Of a stretch of 64,000 bases of DNA, positions 44,507 to 56,121 are shown one piece after another. The position numbers were made by a program, and so were the translations under genes. Position 1 is the first letter of the stretch. Every line of letters begins with the position of its first letter. The DNA comes from Acephala macrosclerotiorum (Eukaryota > Ascomycota > Leotiomycetes > Helotiales > Mollisiaceae). The notes beneath the pieces were generated by a model that was given only the letters and a program-made list of their open reading frames with translations, did not search any database and had not been told where the DNA came from. Where the stretch lies: contig MU119394.1 of NCBI GenBank assembly GCA_014904845.1, positions 42,669 to 106,668 of the forward strand. Direction: 5' to 3'.

Positions 44507-44959
44507 AGAGCTGGGGCCACCAAACACGGCCCACCCCACCATTTTACACCAAAACACCCCTTCTGCATTTATTTATATCTCCACAACGCGTTAATTTAAG
44601 TTAATAAAAACTTCTTATATTCTTAATCTTTACTAAATACATTTTTTGTACGATTCAAAAATTAAATTAAATGTGAAATGCAAAAGTTGTATGTAGTTAA
44701 TTATGAAAGAAAAGTAAAATCACTTAATTTACATACAAATTTATGAAAATTTTAATATTTCCCACTTTACTTATATATAAAACTTGCAATTTAAGATATT
44801 AATTTTAGAATTTTTAATATAATTAAATTTAAATAAATCTTAATCCAATTCTTTAATTTTATAAAATTTTATTAATAATATGGCGAGTTATTAAGTTATA
44901 AAAAGTGTAACTTTTGGTGTAAAATAAGGGGGTGGGCCGTGTTTGGTGGCCCCAGCTCT
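44507..44959. mobile_element. TA-flanked AT-rich MITE, copy 1
   Basis: The ends are long inverted repeats of about 50 bp, beginning AGAGCTGGGGCCACCAAACA on the left and mirrored on the right, with a TTTTACACCAAAA-type inner arm. TA dinucleotides at 44505-44506 and 44960-44961 flank it, as for Tc1/mariner-type insertions. The core (about 44570-44930) is more than 80 percent A+T with no coding capacity, consistent with RIP or with an AT-rich MITE. The copy at 56304-56624 shares the terminal AGAGYTGGGGCCAC. Confidence 0.82.
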
Positions 44960-44961
44960 TA

Positions 44962-46158
44962 CAAGTACTTTGTATTGCGGGGCTGGTGTGGCTGGCGTGG
45001 CTGGTGGACTTTCGTCTACCCCGCTGCTGCTGCTGGTGGCTCACCCACGACTTCCAACGCACATGAGATCTTCAGAGTTTCCTCGATTCGGTGGTTGGAG
45101 GCTCATGCAAAGTAGATCCAGACCAGTCCGTGTAGCTGCCGACTTCCAGACCCATACTCCCCTGACGAAACTGATCTTTCCTTCCACCTAGTTGGGAGTG
45201 GCTGCAAATCAAATCAAGGTAGCTTTCCTCCATTGTTGTTGCTTTTCAGTTTATCAGGCGCAGAAAGTAAAAGGTCTTCTCCTCTCACCGATACCATCAT
45301 CACTTCAAGTTTCAACCTTGGATACCTTGAAGTGTTTCGCACTTTGTAAGTGCAATCTTGAATACTTTATTCACCAGATCTTGATCTTGATCCTCCATAT
45401 CGCACGATTCCTCAAATTTTTATAGCAACGTCCTCCTTAGACAGAACTTAGAAAAGCTCCTACATGGCCCCTAGTCTTTTCTCTCATTTTTAATAGCCAA
45501 ACAACCAACAATTGGGCGTTATTCATTGGAGAGTGTCACGTGCTCGATGGTCTGTGCTCTAACATTGCTTCATGATCAACGTCAAGAACGTTTGCCATTG
45601 CACTCTCTCGTCTTCTGCCTGGTATCTCTTGTCAAGAACAAGTGTATTGACGCAGGCACGCATAATGTCGCCCTTTTACCGTGTATACCACCGGTTGACG
45701 TTGACCCAGCGGCAACGAAGTGCCTCGCCCGACAGCCTCACTACCAGCTTCCAGCAAAAAAAGGCGTCTTGATGCAGTCTTGATGCAAACCACAAAAGAA
45801 ACAAAATTCCGAAGCGGCGGTGGATCTCCTTTACAGCCGATAAGGCACCCAGCATGCCCAGCACTCACTGGCAACACACTTCAGCGACTCTTACACCAAA
45901 AATCACAGTCAACCCCGCGCCGCCTCACCACCGCCATGTCTGAATCGCCACACAAACTCTCCAAGGTCGACTACGATTGGTCACAAGGTGACCTTCTTGA
46001 TGCTTGTTATGATCCGATGCTGCTTAGCATGGGTCTTGACAGGAAAGTTTTTTTTTTCTTTTTTTTTTCTACCGCTTGCTAACAAAAAGGGTGTTAGTGT
46101 TAGACCTAGGGAAGCTTATGTACGGATGGACAGCACTATCTAATCAGTTTCGACATCT
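44962..46158. other. Gene-poor stretch with one possible first exon
   Basis: At 45936 an ATG in good context (CCGCCATGTC) starts MSESPHKLSKVDYDWSQGDL..DACYDPMLLSMGLD before running into poly-T. This could be the first exon of a small or broken gene (frame closes at 46082). Nothing else is supported. Confidence 0.3.
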
Positions 46159-47040
46159 ATGGCTTCTTTCGAGGGCCACCATGATGCCAAATCTCCAATG
46201 GAAACTGCGGTCTCCTTTCAAGTCGAGTAAGTGCAATTTTTAAAAGAATCCCAGACTTCCAGAGTACTGATCTTTCACGTCTAGGTGTCACACTTGTGGA
46301 CAAGCCTATTCTTCGACCCCTGATGAGTCTTGGGTTAAGTGTTGGAAATTGAACTACCATACAAGAACTTCGGGGCACCTGGCTTGGGCATGCGAGAATC
46401 CTAGTTGCACCAAGAGCTTCTTGACTGAGCGGGAACGAGATGCTCACCAAGGACGGCCGCACGTTACGGGTCATGGTCGCCCCAATCCAGACAAACCAAA
46501 CGATTGCACCGAATGTAGGGAGTCCTTTGCATCTAACGCCAAGATGATCCAGTATACTTCAAAACATCTGCACCAACCATTTGGATGCGAATGTGGTGCG
46601 TTGTTCTCGAGACGCGATGTACAGCACTTAACCGATATCTAGAATCTTTAGGCACGGATATCCCTAAGTACCCGTGTACTTACTGCAAGCGCCATCGAGG
46701 ATTGAATGGCTTCAGACGTAGAGACCATCTGCTGCAGCACGTCCGCAATTACCATCTTGAAAGAGATGTCGATGGCTATAGGAAGGTGTTTCTAGTTTGT
46801 CCTCATTCAGATTACTCGTTTCACCGAGATCAGGCACTCATGAATTCAACGAATGCAGGTACCAACAAACCCTTCCCATCCCAGTCAGAATACACCAAAC
46901 ATATGCGCGAAGAGTATAACGGAAGTACCTTCCCTTGTGCTGTTCCCGGGTATAATCGAATTGGGAAGTGTGGTTATTTCAGAGAAGGACCTCAGGGTCC
47001 ACCATCTCCAGGAGCATCCTACTGCACCACCCTAATTTAA
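46159..47040 (+). pseudogene. C2H2 zinc-finger protein, frameshifted
   Basis: Exon 1 is 46159-46226 (MASFEGHHDAKSP...). A good intron (GTAAGT...CTAG) leads to exon 2 at 46285. Finger-like Cys/His pairs follow: CHTCGQAYSS, CENPSCTKSFLTERERDAHQGRPH, CTECRESFASNAKMIQYTSKH, CGALFSRRDVQHLT. Near 46632 a single base seems to be missing; beyond it the shifted frame carries on as YPCTYCKRHRGLNGFRRRDHLLQHVRNYH. A second shift near 46980 leads to KDLRVHHLQEHP. Two shifts in conserved fingers argue for a recently inactivated transcription-factor gene. Sequencing error is possible for one of them. Confidence 0.65.
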
Positions 47041-47798
47041 AGTCACGAAGAGTCCATCATTGGGACTCCGAGGCTCTGGCAATCTTTGTCATTCTTATAT
47101 CTATTCAATGCCCTTCGACTCAGCAGATGGAGTATGGGAAATACAGTATAGGAGTGAGCTCTCCGAGCAACTGAACTCGACCTCGCAGGATGGACTACAC
47201 ATGGTGAAGCCTTCGACCTCCATTGAGATATGACCAGAATTTTTCTTTGTTTCATTGCGACTTTGTGCGATATTGACTTATGATCTCTGCTGAGAGACAA
47301 CAACAGATCAAAACATGTTTCTCTTGGCTTGGCTTTACGGTTTCGTTCTGGTTCTCGCCGCCCTCATTCTTAACGACCGCTTTCTTATGGTCTCAACTCT
47401 GTGTCTCGTTGCACTGAATGATGACTTGGGAGTTGGAAATGGATCAGGTTCCCGTTGTTTTCATGTTAGCTAGCTTCGATGAATTTTACTCAGGCATTCC
47501 AAGCTGGGCATTCGTCTGAAATCTTGCTTCATCCAACAGGAGCCTATAAGTAGACAAACTCCCTAAACTTGGTTACATTGTCTTCAGAACTAACTTGTCC
47601 CAACACGGGTGGTGCATCTTGGGTAGATTATGGTCACTTCAGCCGAGGAGTAAGAATTCGAGGTCTCGTGTCACGCCATATTACAATTGGCTTCCAAACA
47701 GAGACGTTCGTACTTCATGGCATCTCACTTCCAGATCAGCACGTTATACATTGCGTCACCTCGTCATTACTATACAAGCTATCCAAAAATCGTACCCA
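47041..47798. other. Intergenic, convergent
   Basis: This lies between the zinc-finger pseudogene and the 3' end of the peroxin gene. No coding segment is supported. Confidence 0.45.
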
Positions 47799-48932
47799 TC
47801 ACCTAACCCCAACTCCAGCCCTCACACCCCCCGGAAAGCTCCTCGCACTAAGCAACACTCCCTTCACCCCCCTAATGCTCGCCTTAACCTTACTAATCTC
47901 ATCATTCTCCTCCTTATTCCCCCCAGAACTGCCTCCGTACCCTCCATACCCATAACTAGGTGTCACAAAAGCCATCCCATCCAAATATTCTCTCAGAACT
48001 CCAATCGTGCCCTCTAACTCCGTCACATCATGTCCTTCGCTCGTACTATCATCTACTAGCCCTTGTAACGACTCTTTTAATTTGCTCAATTGAGACGTTT
48101 GTCTTTCTAAGACGAATTCTGATGTATCTGCAGCGGGAGAAGAGGAGCGAGAGCGTGGAGGAGAAGTCTGGATCCCGATATCGCGGTGGAACAGCTCGGT
48201 GGGGTCTTCATCATCACTCGACTCCCCATCTTCATGCTCATGATGTTTTATAGGTTCGGACGGTATTTCAGAAACAACGGATTGGAGTTTCGAAATAAGT
48301 TTCGAAAGGTTGGTTTTCGAGGTACCGGCGAGTGAGAGGCGAGAGTCGGTCAAGGAGGCGACCATGGGTGTTATTAGGTAGGTGTGTGTTCCGTATAGGA
48401 GGGCGGAGAGACCGGAGAAGAGGTAGAGGGTTGTGAGGAGGCGGTTTTTGGTTATGAGGGGTGAGGGGGAGGTGGGGGTTGTGAGGAATTCGGGGTAGGT
48501 TATTATTGGGGGTGAGGAGGGTGTCGATTGTGTTGTGTATTGAGGGGTGGATTGTTGCACCAGGACTGCTTCGGACATTTTTGAGTCTTGGGTCTGGGAA
48601 ATTGTTAGTAGGGTAGGAGGGAGATTGAGGGGTGATTGTACCTCAGAAGGCTTCGAGGATGCTTCCTCATTTCGGGTGACGCCTATTAATGTCCGGATCT
48701 CATCCTGCTGTAGACCCTTTTTCTCGAGAAAGGCGATTTTCTTGTCTGTCGTGGTATTCCGGACTTCCTCTTCCTCTAGGAACTTTCTCGCCTGCTCAAT
48801 AATCGTCGCTCGGCTTGGAGATTCAGAGGCTGATTCGCCGTCGGGGTTTGGTGAGGCTTCTGTCTTCGAGTCTAGCTGCCACTGCGGCACACCAGCCTTC
48901 TTGGCATTCTCATTCTCGTCGGAATCGCTCAT
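47799..48932 (-). CDS. Peroxin 14/17-like (Pex14/17, Pex33 type)
   Basis: Predicted complement join 47799-48593, 48642-48932 (361 aa). The N-terminal Pex14 domain is at residues ~37-80 (ATIIEQARKFLEEEEVRNTTTDKKIAFLEKKG then LQQDEIRTLIG). A hydrophobic segment (LLTTLYLFSGLSALLYGTHTYLITPMV) anchors it to the peroxisome membrane. Coiled-coil-like Leu-rich stretches and an acidic patch follow. The length and order match the filamentous-fungal Pex14/17 fusion that replaces Pex17 in the import docking complex with Pex14 and Pex13. The intron is 48 bp (GTACAA...CTAAC...CAG), a multiple of three without stop, so retention would only add 16 residues. Start is ATG 48932; upstream in-frame sequence is not conserved. 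Confidence 0.85.
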   Translation of the reverse strand: MSDSDENENAKKAGVPQWQLDSKTEASPNPDGESASESPSRATIIEQARKFLEEEEVRNTTTDKKIAFLEKKGLQQDEIRTLIGVTRNEEASSKPSEVQSPLNLPPTLLTISQTQDSKMSEAVLVQQSTPQYTTQSTPSSPPIITYPEFLTTPTSPSPLITKNRLLTTLYLFSGLSALLYGTHTYLITPMVASLTDSRLSLAGTSKTNLSKLISKLQSVVSEIPSEPIKHHEHEDGESSDDEDPTELFHRDIGIQTSPPRSRSSSPAADTSEFVLERQTSQLSKLKESLQGLVDDSTSEGHDVTELEGTIGVLREYLDGMAFVTPSYGYGGYGGSSGGNKEENDEISKVKASIRGVKGVLLSARSFPGGVRAGVGVR

Positions 48933-49331
48933 TGTCCAGGTCTGAACTGTAGATTGAAGAAGTTCCGGCGCATGCCAGCTTAACTCGGATTGTTGTCGTC
49001 CCAGCCATACAAGGCCTCGGCTTCTCACCCCGGGTTCCGGGTCGCTGCTGACGTAAACACAATGTCCATCTTGATTGGCCTAGCGGTTCCGTCACAGATT
49101 GCTGACCGCGTTGAACCACGAAGGTCTCAGTATTGTCAGTATCATTCACTATTTTCGAACTGCACACTTGGAAAGTCTCATTCAATCTCAGATAATATTT
49201 GATTCCACATCTTTCAACCTACAGGACAACCACCAACGCACTGCATCTATTGTTCGGGATCATTGGCAAATATCAAACATCACATCTCCTGCGTGTCAGC
49301 AGCGTCCATCATCCCCACGACACCAACCATC

Positions 49332-49478
49332 ATGGCCAACAGGCCCAGTAAGAAGCTACGCCGCCTCAGCACCGACTCCGAAGGCACTGAAGATGCATAT
49401 GATTGGGTTGGCCTGAAAGGGTCCTCTCAATCTCGGACTGGCAGGGCTGAGAAAGCCACTGCGGGCAAGAGCGAGTGA
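49332..49478 (+). CDS. Small ORF, possible first exon
   Basis: ATG in good context (CATCATGGCC) opens 48 codons, polar and basic (MANRPSKKLRRLSTDSEGTE...). A perfect GTGAGT donor overlaps the stop, so it could be the first exon of a longer transcript. I found no convincing second exon. It may simply be an upstream ORF of IES2. Confidence 0.28.
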   Translation: MANRPSKKLRRLSTDSEGTEDAYDWVGLKGSSQSRTGRAEKATAGKSE

Positions 49479-49826
49479 GTTGCAGCAAACTGTCCTTTCT
49501 GTGGTGTGGTTTGGTTTGGTTTGGTTTGGTCTGGTTATTGTTCGATCGAATCGAATCGAATCGTCGAAGACGAATGCAGTGGCGCTCAACCTTGCCCCCG
49601 TCTCATCCCATTTGCTGGGCGCCCTCGTTTTGTCGCACTTGGGAGTTGGACGTCGTGCCTCGTCCCCCGTGGTGGAGTGGCAAATATACCATTCATGTGA
49701 AGAAGAGCAGAGATGGCGCATCACGACACGTGTGTGGTCGAATGAATGCGTACCTTGAAAGCACGAAATCACGAAAGAGCTGCGGCTGTGGCACAGAATA
49801 GGTAGTCATCCTCGCAGCCTAGAGAA

Positions 49827-49858
49827 ACCGCAACCGCAACCGCAACCGCAACCGCAAC
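49827..49858. repeat. (CCGCAA)n hexanucleotide repeat
   Basis: Five tandem copies, ~270 bp upstream of the IES2 start. Confidence 0.9.
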
Positions 49859-50123
49859 GCGGCTATGCGACGCGCCTACTCGCATTCTCCTCTATTTGTT
49901 TTGTTTGTCTTGCCGCATCGTTGCCTGTGGTTGTCTTATCGAAGCAGTCACCCGACGGCCCTTGCAGTTTTGGGACCACCTCAACCGTCTTCCCCATTTT
50001 CCATCCCCAATCCCCAATCTCCAATTCAACTCACCCATCCCGCACCACTTCATCCAAGCGACTCTCCCATACCCCACCACTTCGCAACTCCATCTCCTTA
50101 TTCTGATAATTCACGTTCACGCC

Positions 50124-51494
50124 ATGCCTACACGTCGCAGTCAACGATCCGCAGCGGTCAAGGCCAAAGAAGCAATTACTGACGCGGCTTACGATAGACC
50201 ATCGCGACCACGTCGCACAGCCTCAGAGAATGTGTCCTCCGCGACGGTCTCACGTGGTCCACCATCATCATCTTCATCAAAGACCCCGCAGTCAATCCGT
50301 CTCACGGTCAAGACTTCTTCCAGCAAGCTACGAGAGGCAACCCGCGCCAGCTCATCAGGAAACTCCGTCGCTGTGAATAGCCGCGATGGATTTGTCGGAG
50401 GCGAGATCCTTGAAGGCAAACGAGCAAGAAATGTGAGAAAGAGCTATGCCTTGCCATCTGATAGTGATGAGGACGAGGACGAGGACGAGGACGAGGAAAT
50501 GGAAGATGCAGCGGATGAGGATGCCGAGGGGGAATCAGTCGAGGAGGAGGACGAGGATATGGACGCTGAAGATGATGGTTTAGGTGATGAGGACGCCGAT
50601 GGAGACGTTGACATGGATGTCCCTCCTCCTCTCGTGATCAAGATCTCAAAGGCCCAGTCCGGAAAGCAGACTATCACAGCAAAGGGCGCCTCGAAGAACA
50701 ACCAGATGAGCGTGGAACAGAAGGAGATGCAAGAGGCTAGTGATGACGAGCCATTGACCGACTTGGGGAGTGATCTTGACGAAGAAGTTGAAGAAGAGGA
50801 AGCGATGCAAACGGGCAATGAGGAAGACGCTGAGGGAGAGGAAGACGAGGAGGAAGTCGAAGAAGCAGAGGACGATGATGAAGAAGAGGACAGCGACGAC
50901 GAGACACCTGCTGGTGGCAGTAGAGCATCCACTCCTAACCTCAACATGTTGACCAAGCGACAGCGCGCACGTCTCGAGGAGGGCGGAAGTGGTCATCTTT
51001 TGGCTCTACCTGATGGTAAAGCACACGTCCCAATATTGACTTTGCTCTTACTTATAAACTTCCAGAGGTGCAAGTCAAGAAGCATTTGACTGCCGAGGAG
51101 CATGCTATGCGACGTGCCGAGATGGCTAGACGCCGAAAGAACCTCAGTGAGAAGCGCAATGAGGAAGAGAAGGTATGCGCCAGCTCAGCTTCCAGGGTTC
51201 TAGACTACTTATACTAATTGAATCCAGATGGAAACTATCAACAAGCTCCTGAAAAAGCAAGCGCCAAAGACTAATGCTCGTCGCCGAGACATGAATGCTG
51301 TGGCTGGTGAATCGACTCCTGACTCCGAAGCCCAGAAGCCAAGTCCACTTTTCGTGCGCTGGGTTAGCAACAAGGACGGAAACCGTATCGCTGTCCCTGA
51401 GGAGTGGTTGGAGGGGCCGGCTGGCAATATGTTTGTGAACAGCGTGAAGCCGTCCAGTGGCATGGGTGGAAAGCTGATTGAGGAGGTCTCGTAG
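50124..51494 (+). CDS. ies2: INO80 complex subunit IES2 (PAPA-1-like domain)
   Basis: Predicted join 50124-51015, 51066-51172, 51228-51494 (421 aa). Residues 1-110 are basic and Ser-rich (MPTRRSQRSAAVKAKE...). A very acidic middle follows (long D/E runs, ~115-285). Then comes the conserved region MLTKRQRARLEE, LPDEVQVKKHLTAEEHAMRRAEMARRRKNL and METINKLLKKQAPK, which spans both introns and is the PAPA-1 signature. The end (FVRWVSNKDGNRIAVPEEWL) resembles the HIT-like C-terminus of INO80B/Ies2. Ies2 activates the Ino80 ATPase for nucleosome sliding. Both introns preserve phase, and exon 3 starts precisely at the in-frame METINK. Confidence 0.88.
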
Positions 51495-51793
51495 ATCTCA
51501 GTACGACAATTCGTGCGTGTGCATCACAGGCGTTTAGCCGGGTGCATTTTTTTTTTCAACCAGCCAAAATCTCATAAATAGGTGCTCGTGCGCTGAACTG
51601 GAATCACTGCTTCCCAGCCGATCGCCTAGAAGTCTGCTTATGACATTTCCTACCTCCTTGCAGAACAGTGCCCTGCGATATACAGTAATTTCAGGATCTA
51701 AGGTATCCCGACTCCCCCGTCCCTAAGTGAGACTGGCGCGCTTTTACCGGGACCGCTACACGAAACACGATTCGAATTTCTTGGTTTTACGCT

Positions 51794-52636
51794 TTACCCA
51801 GCCATTGCATGAGTGGCATCTGGCTTGCTGTGCACATGACTATGTTCATCGCTGTCAACAAGTCCGTTGCCTCGAAAATCTGCTTGTCCACCACTATTCG
51901 CATGTGCTACCTCGACGAGTTTCCCAAGTATCGCAAGCTCCATCTTCAGCTTGAAACTGTATGCAAGGCCTTTGAAAGTCTGCTCAATCACACTGAGATT
52001 GAGATACTCCAGACACAGTAATGCGATATCCAGGCCGATGATAACGAGATTAATCGCCAGCAGTTCCCACATTATCCTCTTTTTCCTGCCGGCCAAGATA
52101 ACAATCCTTGACATCCTCCACACTTCTCGTACGTACAAGCCGGAGATGATGGATTCTTGTACACAATATACCGTCATTTGAATCTTCTCGATCACGAATG
52201 ATCCTTTGTCAAAAGTCGCGATATCTGTGTAAGTGCCATAGTGGATCACAGTCGTTATCGTGTAGAACACCACCCCATTCACCACGATCATCCAAAGCAC
52301 GGCCTTCAGGGTGTTCTGATTGTGCAGGATGATGCCAAGGCGTGAGTACAACACCACGGACTGCCCCGAAGCCATGACTGCCCAACCAATGTTGTTCATT
52401 ATATCCCTAAGGAGGTGATGCAACTCCAGGTATTCGACTAGAAATCCGACACTGTAGGGCAAAACCGAGAACGAAGTCACCAGCAAGCTCCAGAAATACA
52501 GGCCCTTCCATTTCTCGAAGGTGACGAGAACCAACAGGAGCAGTTCTAATGCGTTGGATATCGAGATTCTGGTACATGGTACGACTACCAATGCAGTTGC
52601 AGTCCATTTTCCATACCAGGCTTCATCCCCGGCCAT
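51794..52636 (-). CDS. Seven-helix integral membrane protein, fungal family
   Basis: Single exon, 280 aa. The sequence alternates about seven hydrophobic segments (near residues 28-50, 55-75, 85-105, 112-135, 155-172, 190-210, 220-235) with short loops. Basic residues follow helix 5 (AGRKKR), as in cytosolic loops. I associate it with the DUF7703-type fungal membrane proteins, remotely rhodopsin-like, which have no known ligand. The C-terminal tail is His/Asp-rich and hydrophilic. No intron is needed. Start is ATG 52636 (MAGDEAWYGK). Confidence 0.72.
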   Translation of the reverse strand: MAGDEAWYGKWTATALVVVPCTRISISNALELLLLVLVTFEKWKGLYFWSLLVTSFSVLPYSVGFLVEYLELHHLLRDIMNNIGWAVMASGQSVVLYSRLGIILHNQNTLKAVLWMIVVNGVVFYTITTVIHYGTYTDIATFDKGSFVIEKIQMTVYCVQESIISGLYVREVWRMSRIVILAGRKKRIMWELLAINLVIIGLDIALLCLEYLNLSVIEQTFKGLAYSFKLKMELAILGKLVEVAHANSGGQADFRGNGLVDSDEHSHVHSKPDATHAMAG

Positions 52637-54237
52637 TGTGTCTTGGCAATGCTCCGGATGAGGTCAATGTTGTCGATGAGCCAAATGATCAAGGTTTCGG
52701 GTACGGTCATTGTCTTGTCTCCTTATGCCTGCTGTGAACTGTGAAGGCTGAATAGACATCCTCCAATAATCCGCCTTTCTCGTCGTCCACAGTTCCAATG
52801 CTGCGGCGCCTTTGCAGGCGTCGACAGGGACAAAAGTCAGGTGACTGGCTCAGCGCATCCGGCCTTCGAAGTACATCCGCTTCCTAAACTCGGAACAGTC
52901 TCGCGCACTGATCAAGAGTCGTCTATTCGAATAAACGCAAGAGGATGGCCACTGAAGTATTCTATTGATGAGATGATGATGTTTTGTTTTACGTGGGTGT
53001 ACTGTGTCAGCATGACATCGACCCCGCATTCGTGGTCACGTCCCAGCAATCCTTCCCCAACGTCTGAGTGGGCCATTTTATAACAGCTTTGCATTAGTAT
53101 TGGCGGATTCTTCGTCTCGATATTTGACACACGAGATCTTGCAGAAATGGCCTGCTCAACTCGTCCCTTCAATTGTCGTCATTCGAGCTGCCCTTCTAGC
53201 AAATGTTTCTAGAAATGGGATACACTTTTGAAAGGGTCACTTTTTCCGAGTGGCATCAACCCGACATTGTTCTACTCAAACCTTCCGAGGTTACTTTATT
53301 GCGGTGCCAACTATATTTTGTGCTTCGCTATTGATACCTAGAGAGGACAGAAACGCGTCAGATCTCTAGGTTAATTTTCATTATTGGATCGCCGGCTAGA
53401 CACCACATTCATACGAAGACAACATCAAGCTGCCCCAAGCAGGGTTGCGGTAGACCCAGGAAACATCATCTCGAGACATGCCCTGCAATACTACAATACC
53501 ATCCAAAGCTTATCTAGGTCAGAGTTACCCAAGCATTCTTGCTAGTCACAGATATCTGCTTGGTTGGGGAATATGATCCCCTTCTCTTAGACGCACTTTC
53601 CATCCAGTATAAGAAACCCTCCAAGAGCTCCAAGCACGTCTCAGGGTTTTTCTAGGAGGTTGATCCTACATCTCCTCCATCACCCTCTTGAACCATTTCT
53701 CGCGAACCAACCACGTCGCCTAGGTGTCGGCCTATCATGAATGAACAAGGACATTGGGCAAAGTAGATGCAGTACCAGCGCTGTGTGGTACTCAACTCGG
53801 CTTTACAGTTCAACATAATGCTTTCTATATTTCTGGGAGAACTATTCATTTCCTCCCGAAAGAGTGCCCTTCCACTCAGCGACTTCTCCAACTCGCGTAG
53901 TCACTATTGCTTCTGCATCCTGAACACTTAAAGCTTCTTATTCGCCTTTATACTCTCAATCTCTCTCTTGATACCAGCGACAAGAAATCAGATCAGATGC
54001 CAAAGTTACATGACTTAACAGTGAGGGATACTGAATTTCGTCTGATTTGCTCCAGCTCACCTCTTCATGGATATTCTGACGACATGATCATGTCCTTCTT
54101 GCTTTGGGTGCTCCTTGGCGGGTTGGCGGGTTGGCTTGGATTATGATGCCGGGATGTGCAGATTCAGCCAAGTATAGTGCTACCAAAGAGTGGAGGTTGT
54201 AACGGAAGAAAGCGGATGCTATTTCTTCCTTTTATTA
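52637..54237. other. Gene-free region before the hAT remnant
   Basis: 1.6 kb with only short ORFs. A minus frame at 53652-53891 (79 codons) has no motif. Nothing is supported. Confidence 0.4.
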
Positions 54238-54245
54238 ACAGCCAA

Positions 54246-55181
54246 CAGAGTGGCCAATCCGCCAGTCAATTAATTGATTGACTGATCAGTGATTAGTCTA
54301 AGTCAATCAGTTCACGATTTTTTGTCCAATCAGTCAATTAGCTAGCTATTAGACCAACTAATCCGCAACTAATCCGCAATTAATCAGTTTAAATAATTTA
54401 ATTTTACGATTTTAGAGTCATAATTAAATATAGATTTTAGTGTTTTAATAAAGTATTCAGATCGGAAAAACTTAAAAAACCCGATTTTAATTAGCTAAAA
54501 ATTGAAATTTCGTAATTTACAATGAAAATTTATTATTTAATATTTTTAAATTAATTATTACTTTTTATTATTATTAACTATTACTTAAATTATATTTTTT
54601 AAAGGATCAACACTCCAAGAATTAAAAAGAATCATTTTAAAAAGCTTTATAAACCTTCTTATAACTTTTTTCAAAAACGCTTTTACGATTTTAAAGTAAT
54701 TAAAGTCTATATTACTACTTTTTGCTCGTCGAGACCGCTGTTAACGATTACCGCTTTTATATAACGATAATTACAATTTGAACCTCTTTTTAAACCTCGA
54801 GAAACTTATTAATTACTTTTTCTTTGTCTTTAAAGAGTTTTTATTTGATAATCGGCCTATTTATATTTCGAGTTTTAAGAGACATTATATAATATCTAGT
54901 GCCTCGTTTCGACTTCGAACACATTGGATTGTTAAGAAAGCTGTTGTAGCACTAAGAATGTTTAAATAATCGGCAGAGAAAAAAAGCAATTCGAATAGCA
55001 ACGGCCTTCCACGCTATACTTTTAGATTTATAAATTTATATTTTTACTTTGTAAGTAAACTGATTAGCAAATTGATTAATTAATCAGTCTAAGTCAATGA
55101 GTTAAGCCCTTTGTGTTCAGTTATTCAGTTGAGGGTTTGCTCTCAACTGATGATTGACCGATTGACTAATTGGCCACTCTG
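54246..55181. mobile_element. hAT-type element remnant, 936 bp, AT-rich core
   Basis: The ends are inverted: CAGAGTGGCCAAT on the left and ATTGGCCACTCTG on the right, with additional inverted copies of GTCAAT-type motifs inside. Flanks carry an 8-bp duplication, ACAGCCAA (54238-54245) versus ACAGCTAA (55182-55189), differing by one C-to-T change. TIRs starting CAGAGTGG with an 8-bp duplication indicate a hAT. The core is extremely AT-rich and keeps no transposase; the best ORF is 63 codons at 54778-54969. The flank substitution and AT skew fit RIP. Confidence 0.8.
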
Positions 55182-55189
55182 ACAGCTAA

Positions 55190-56121
55190 GTGATTGCCAT
55201 GAACCACCGAAATGTGACATGGACATGCCATTCTGGTGACTTTGACATGCTTATTGCACACACAATCACTCCATTGAAGCTAAGCCAAAGCATCGTTGAC
55301 TATGCGCAATATCTAGGACTGTAGACATTTTATTTTGCTTGGAAACCACCAAGCAGCATCTCTTGAAAAGGCATCAATCACCTCGAGTCTCCTCAGCTCT
55401 ATGTACCTCATGTTCGTAACGTCGCCATCGTCTCTGAACCCAAGGCCCTTGTTTTGGCATCGACTCTGTTGTTTCTCCTTTGGCAGGCTAGGAGTCTACT
55501 TATGCCTAGAAGGCTCCAACCTGCGTGTCTTTCCCCTGCCGCCGCGGCCAGTGATAACCGGTCAAGTAAGCCACACCCTTCTCTCCTCACACGTGTTCTC
55601 TGTCTGGTTCTCAGCGTTAAAAATGGAATGATCTTATATAGTGCCTAAGCAAGGCTTTCTTGTTGGTGACCTTGAAATACCGCAAAGCTAGTTGATGAAG
55701 TTTGATGTTGGGATGATGTAGGGGGGCACACGTGCTCTTGCCGAAGCCGAGGCTCGCTAAAAATAAAGGGGGGAGCTCCGTCTAATGAACGAGCATAAGA
55801 ACGGTGTAAGGCAGTAATCAAATCAAGACCCATGCAAAGAGATTATCGTTCAAATGATCGGCTATAGTTTTCCGTGATCATTGATGCCTCAACATTCCTG
55901 AACTTGTGATTCCAAGCTGCCGAGCCTGGTTTCAATACCGTTATAAAGCCATCCTCAGAAGACTTTAGTCGGGAGGACCACTAAGTTTACTATGCCTTTG
56001 GTCAAAGATCGACCTCCGCATTTAGTCCAACGCGTAAACTATATATGTTCAGCAGCCTCCTCCATCTTTCCGTCCCCAGCGACTACAAAAATTGAGAGTC
56101 CGAACATACAAGAGCAATGAG
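55190..56121. other. Region upstream of the HsbA-like pseudogene
   Basis: Short ORFs only. A TATATA-like site near 56040 (AACTATATATG) lies ~80 bp before ATG 56122 and could be the old promoter of the pseudogene. Confidence 0.35.

Larger units (their letters stand above)
48933..50123. other. Divergent promoter region with a microsatellite cluster
   Basis: This lies between the peroxin start (minus) and the IES2 start (plus). Short repeats cluster at 49506-49530 (GGTTT), 49545-49562 (ATCGA) and 49827-49858 (CCGCAA). A small ORF at 49332-49478 is listed separately. Confidence 0.5.

Noticed and set aside
50444..50956. Ser-rich 170-codon minus-strand ORF
   Set aside because: It is the antisense image of the GA-rich acidic run of IES2.
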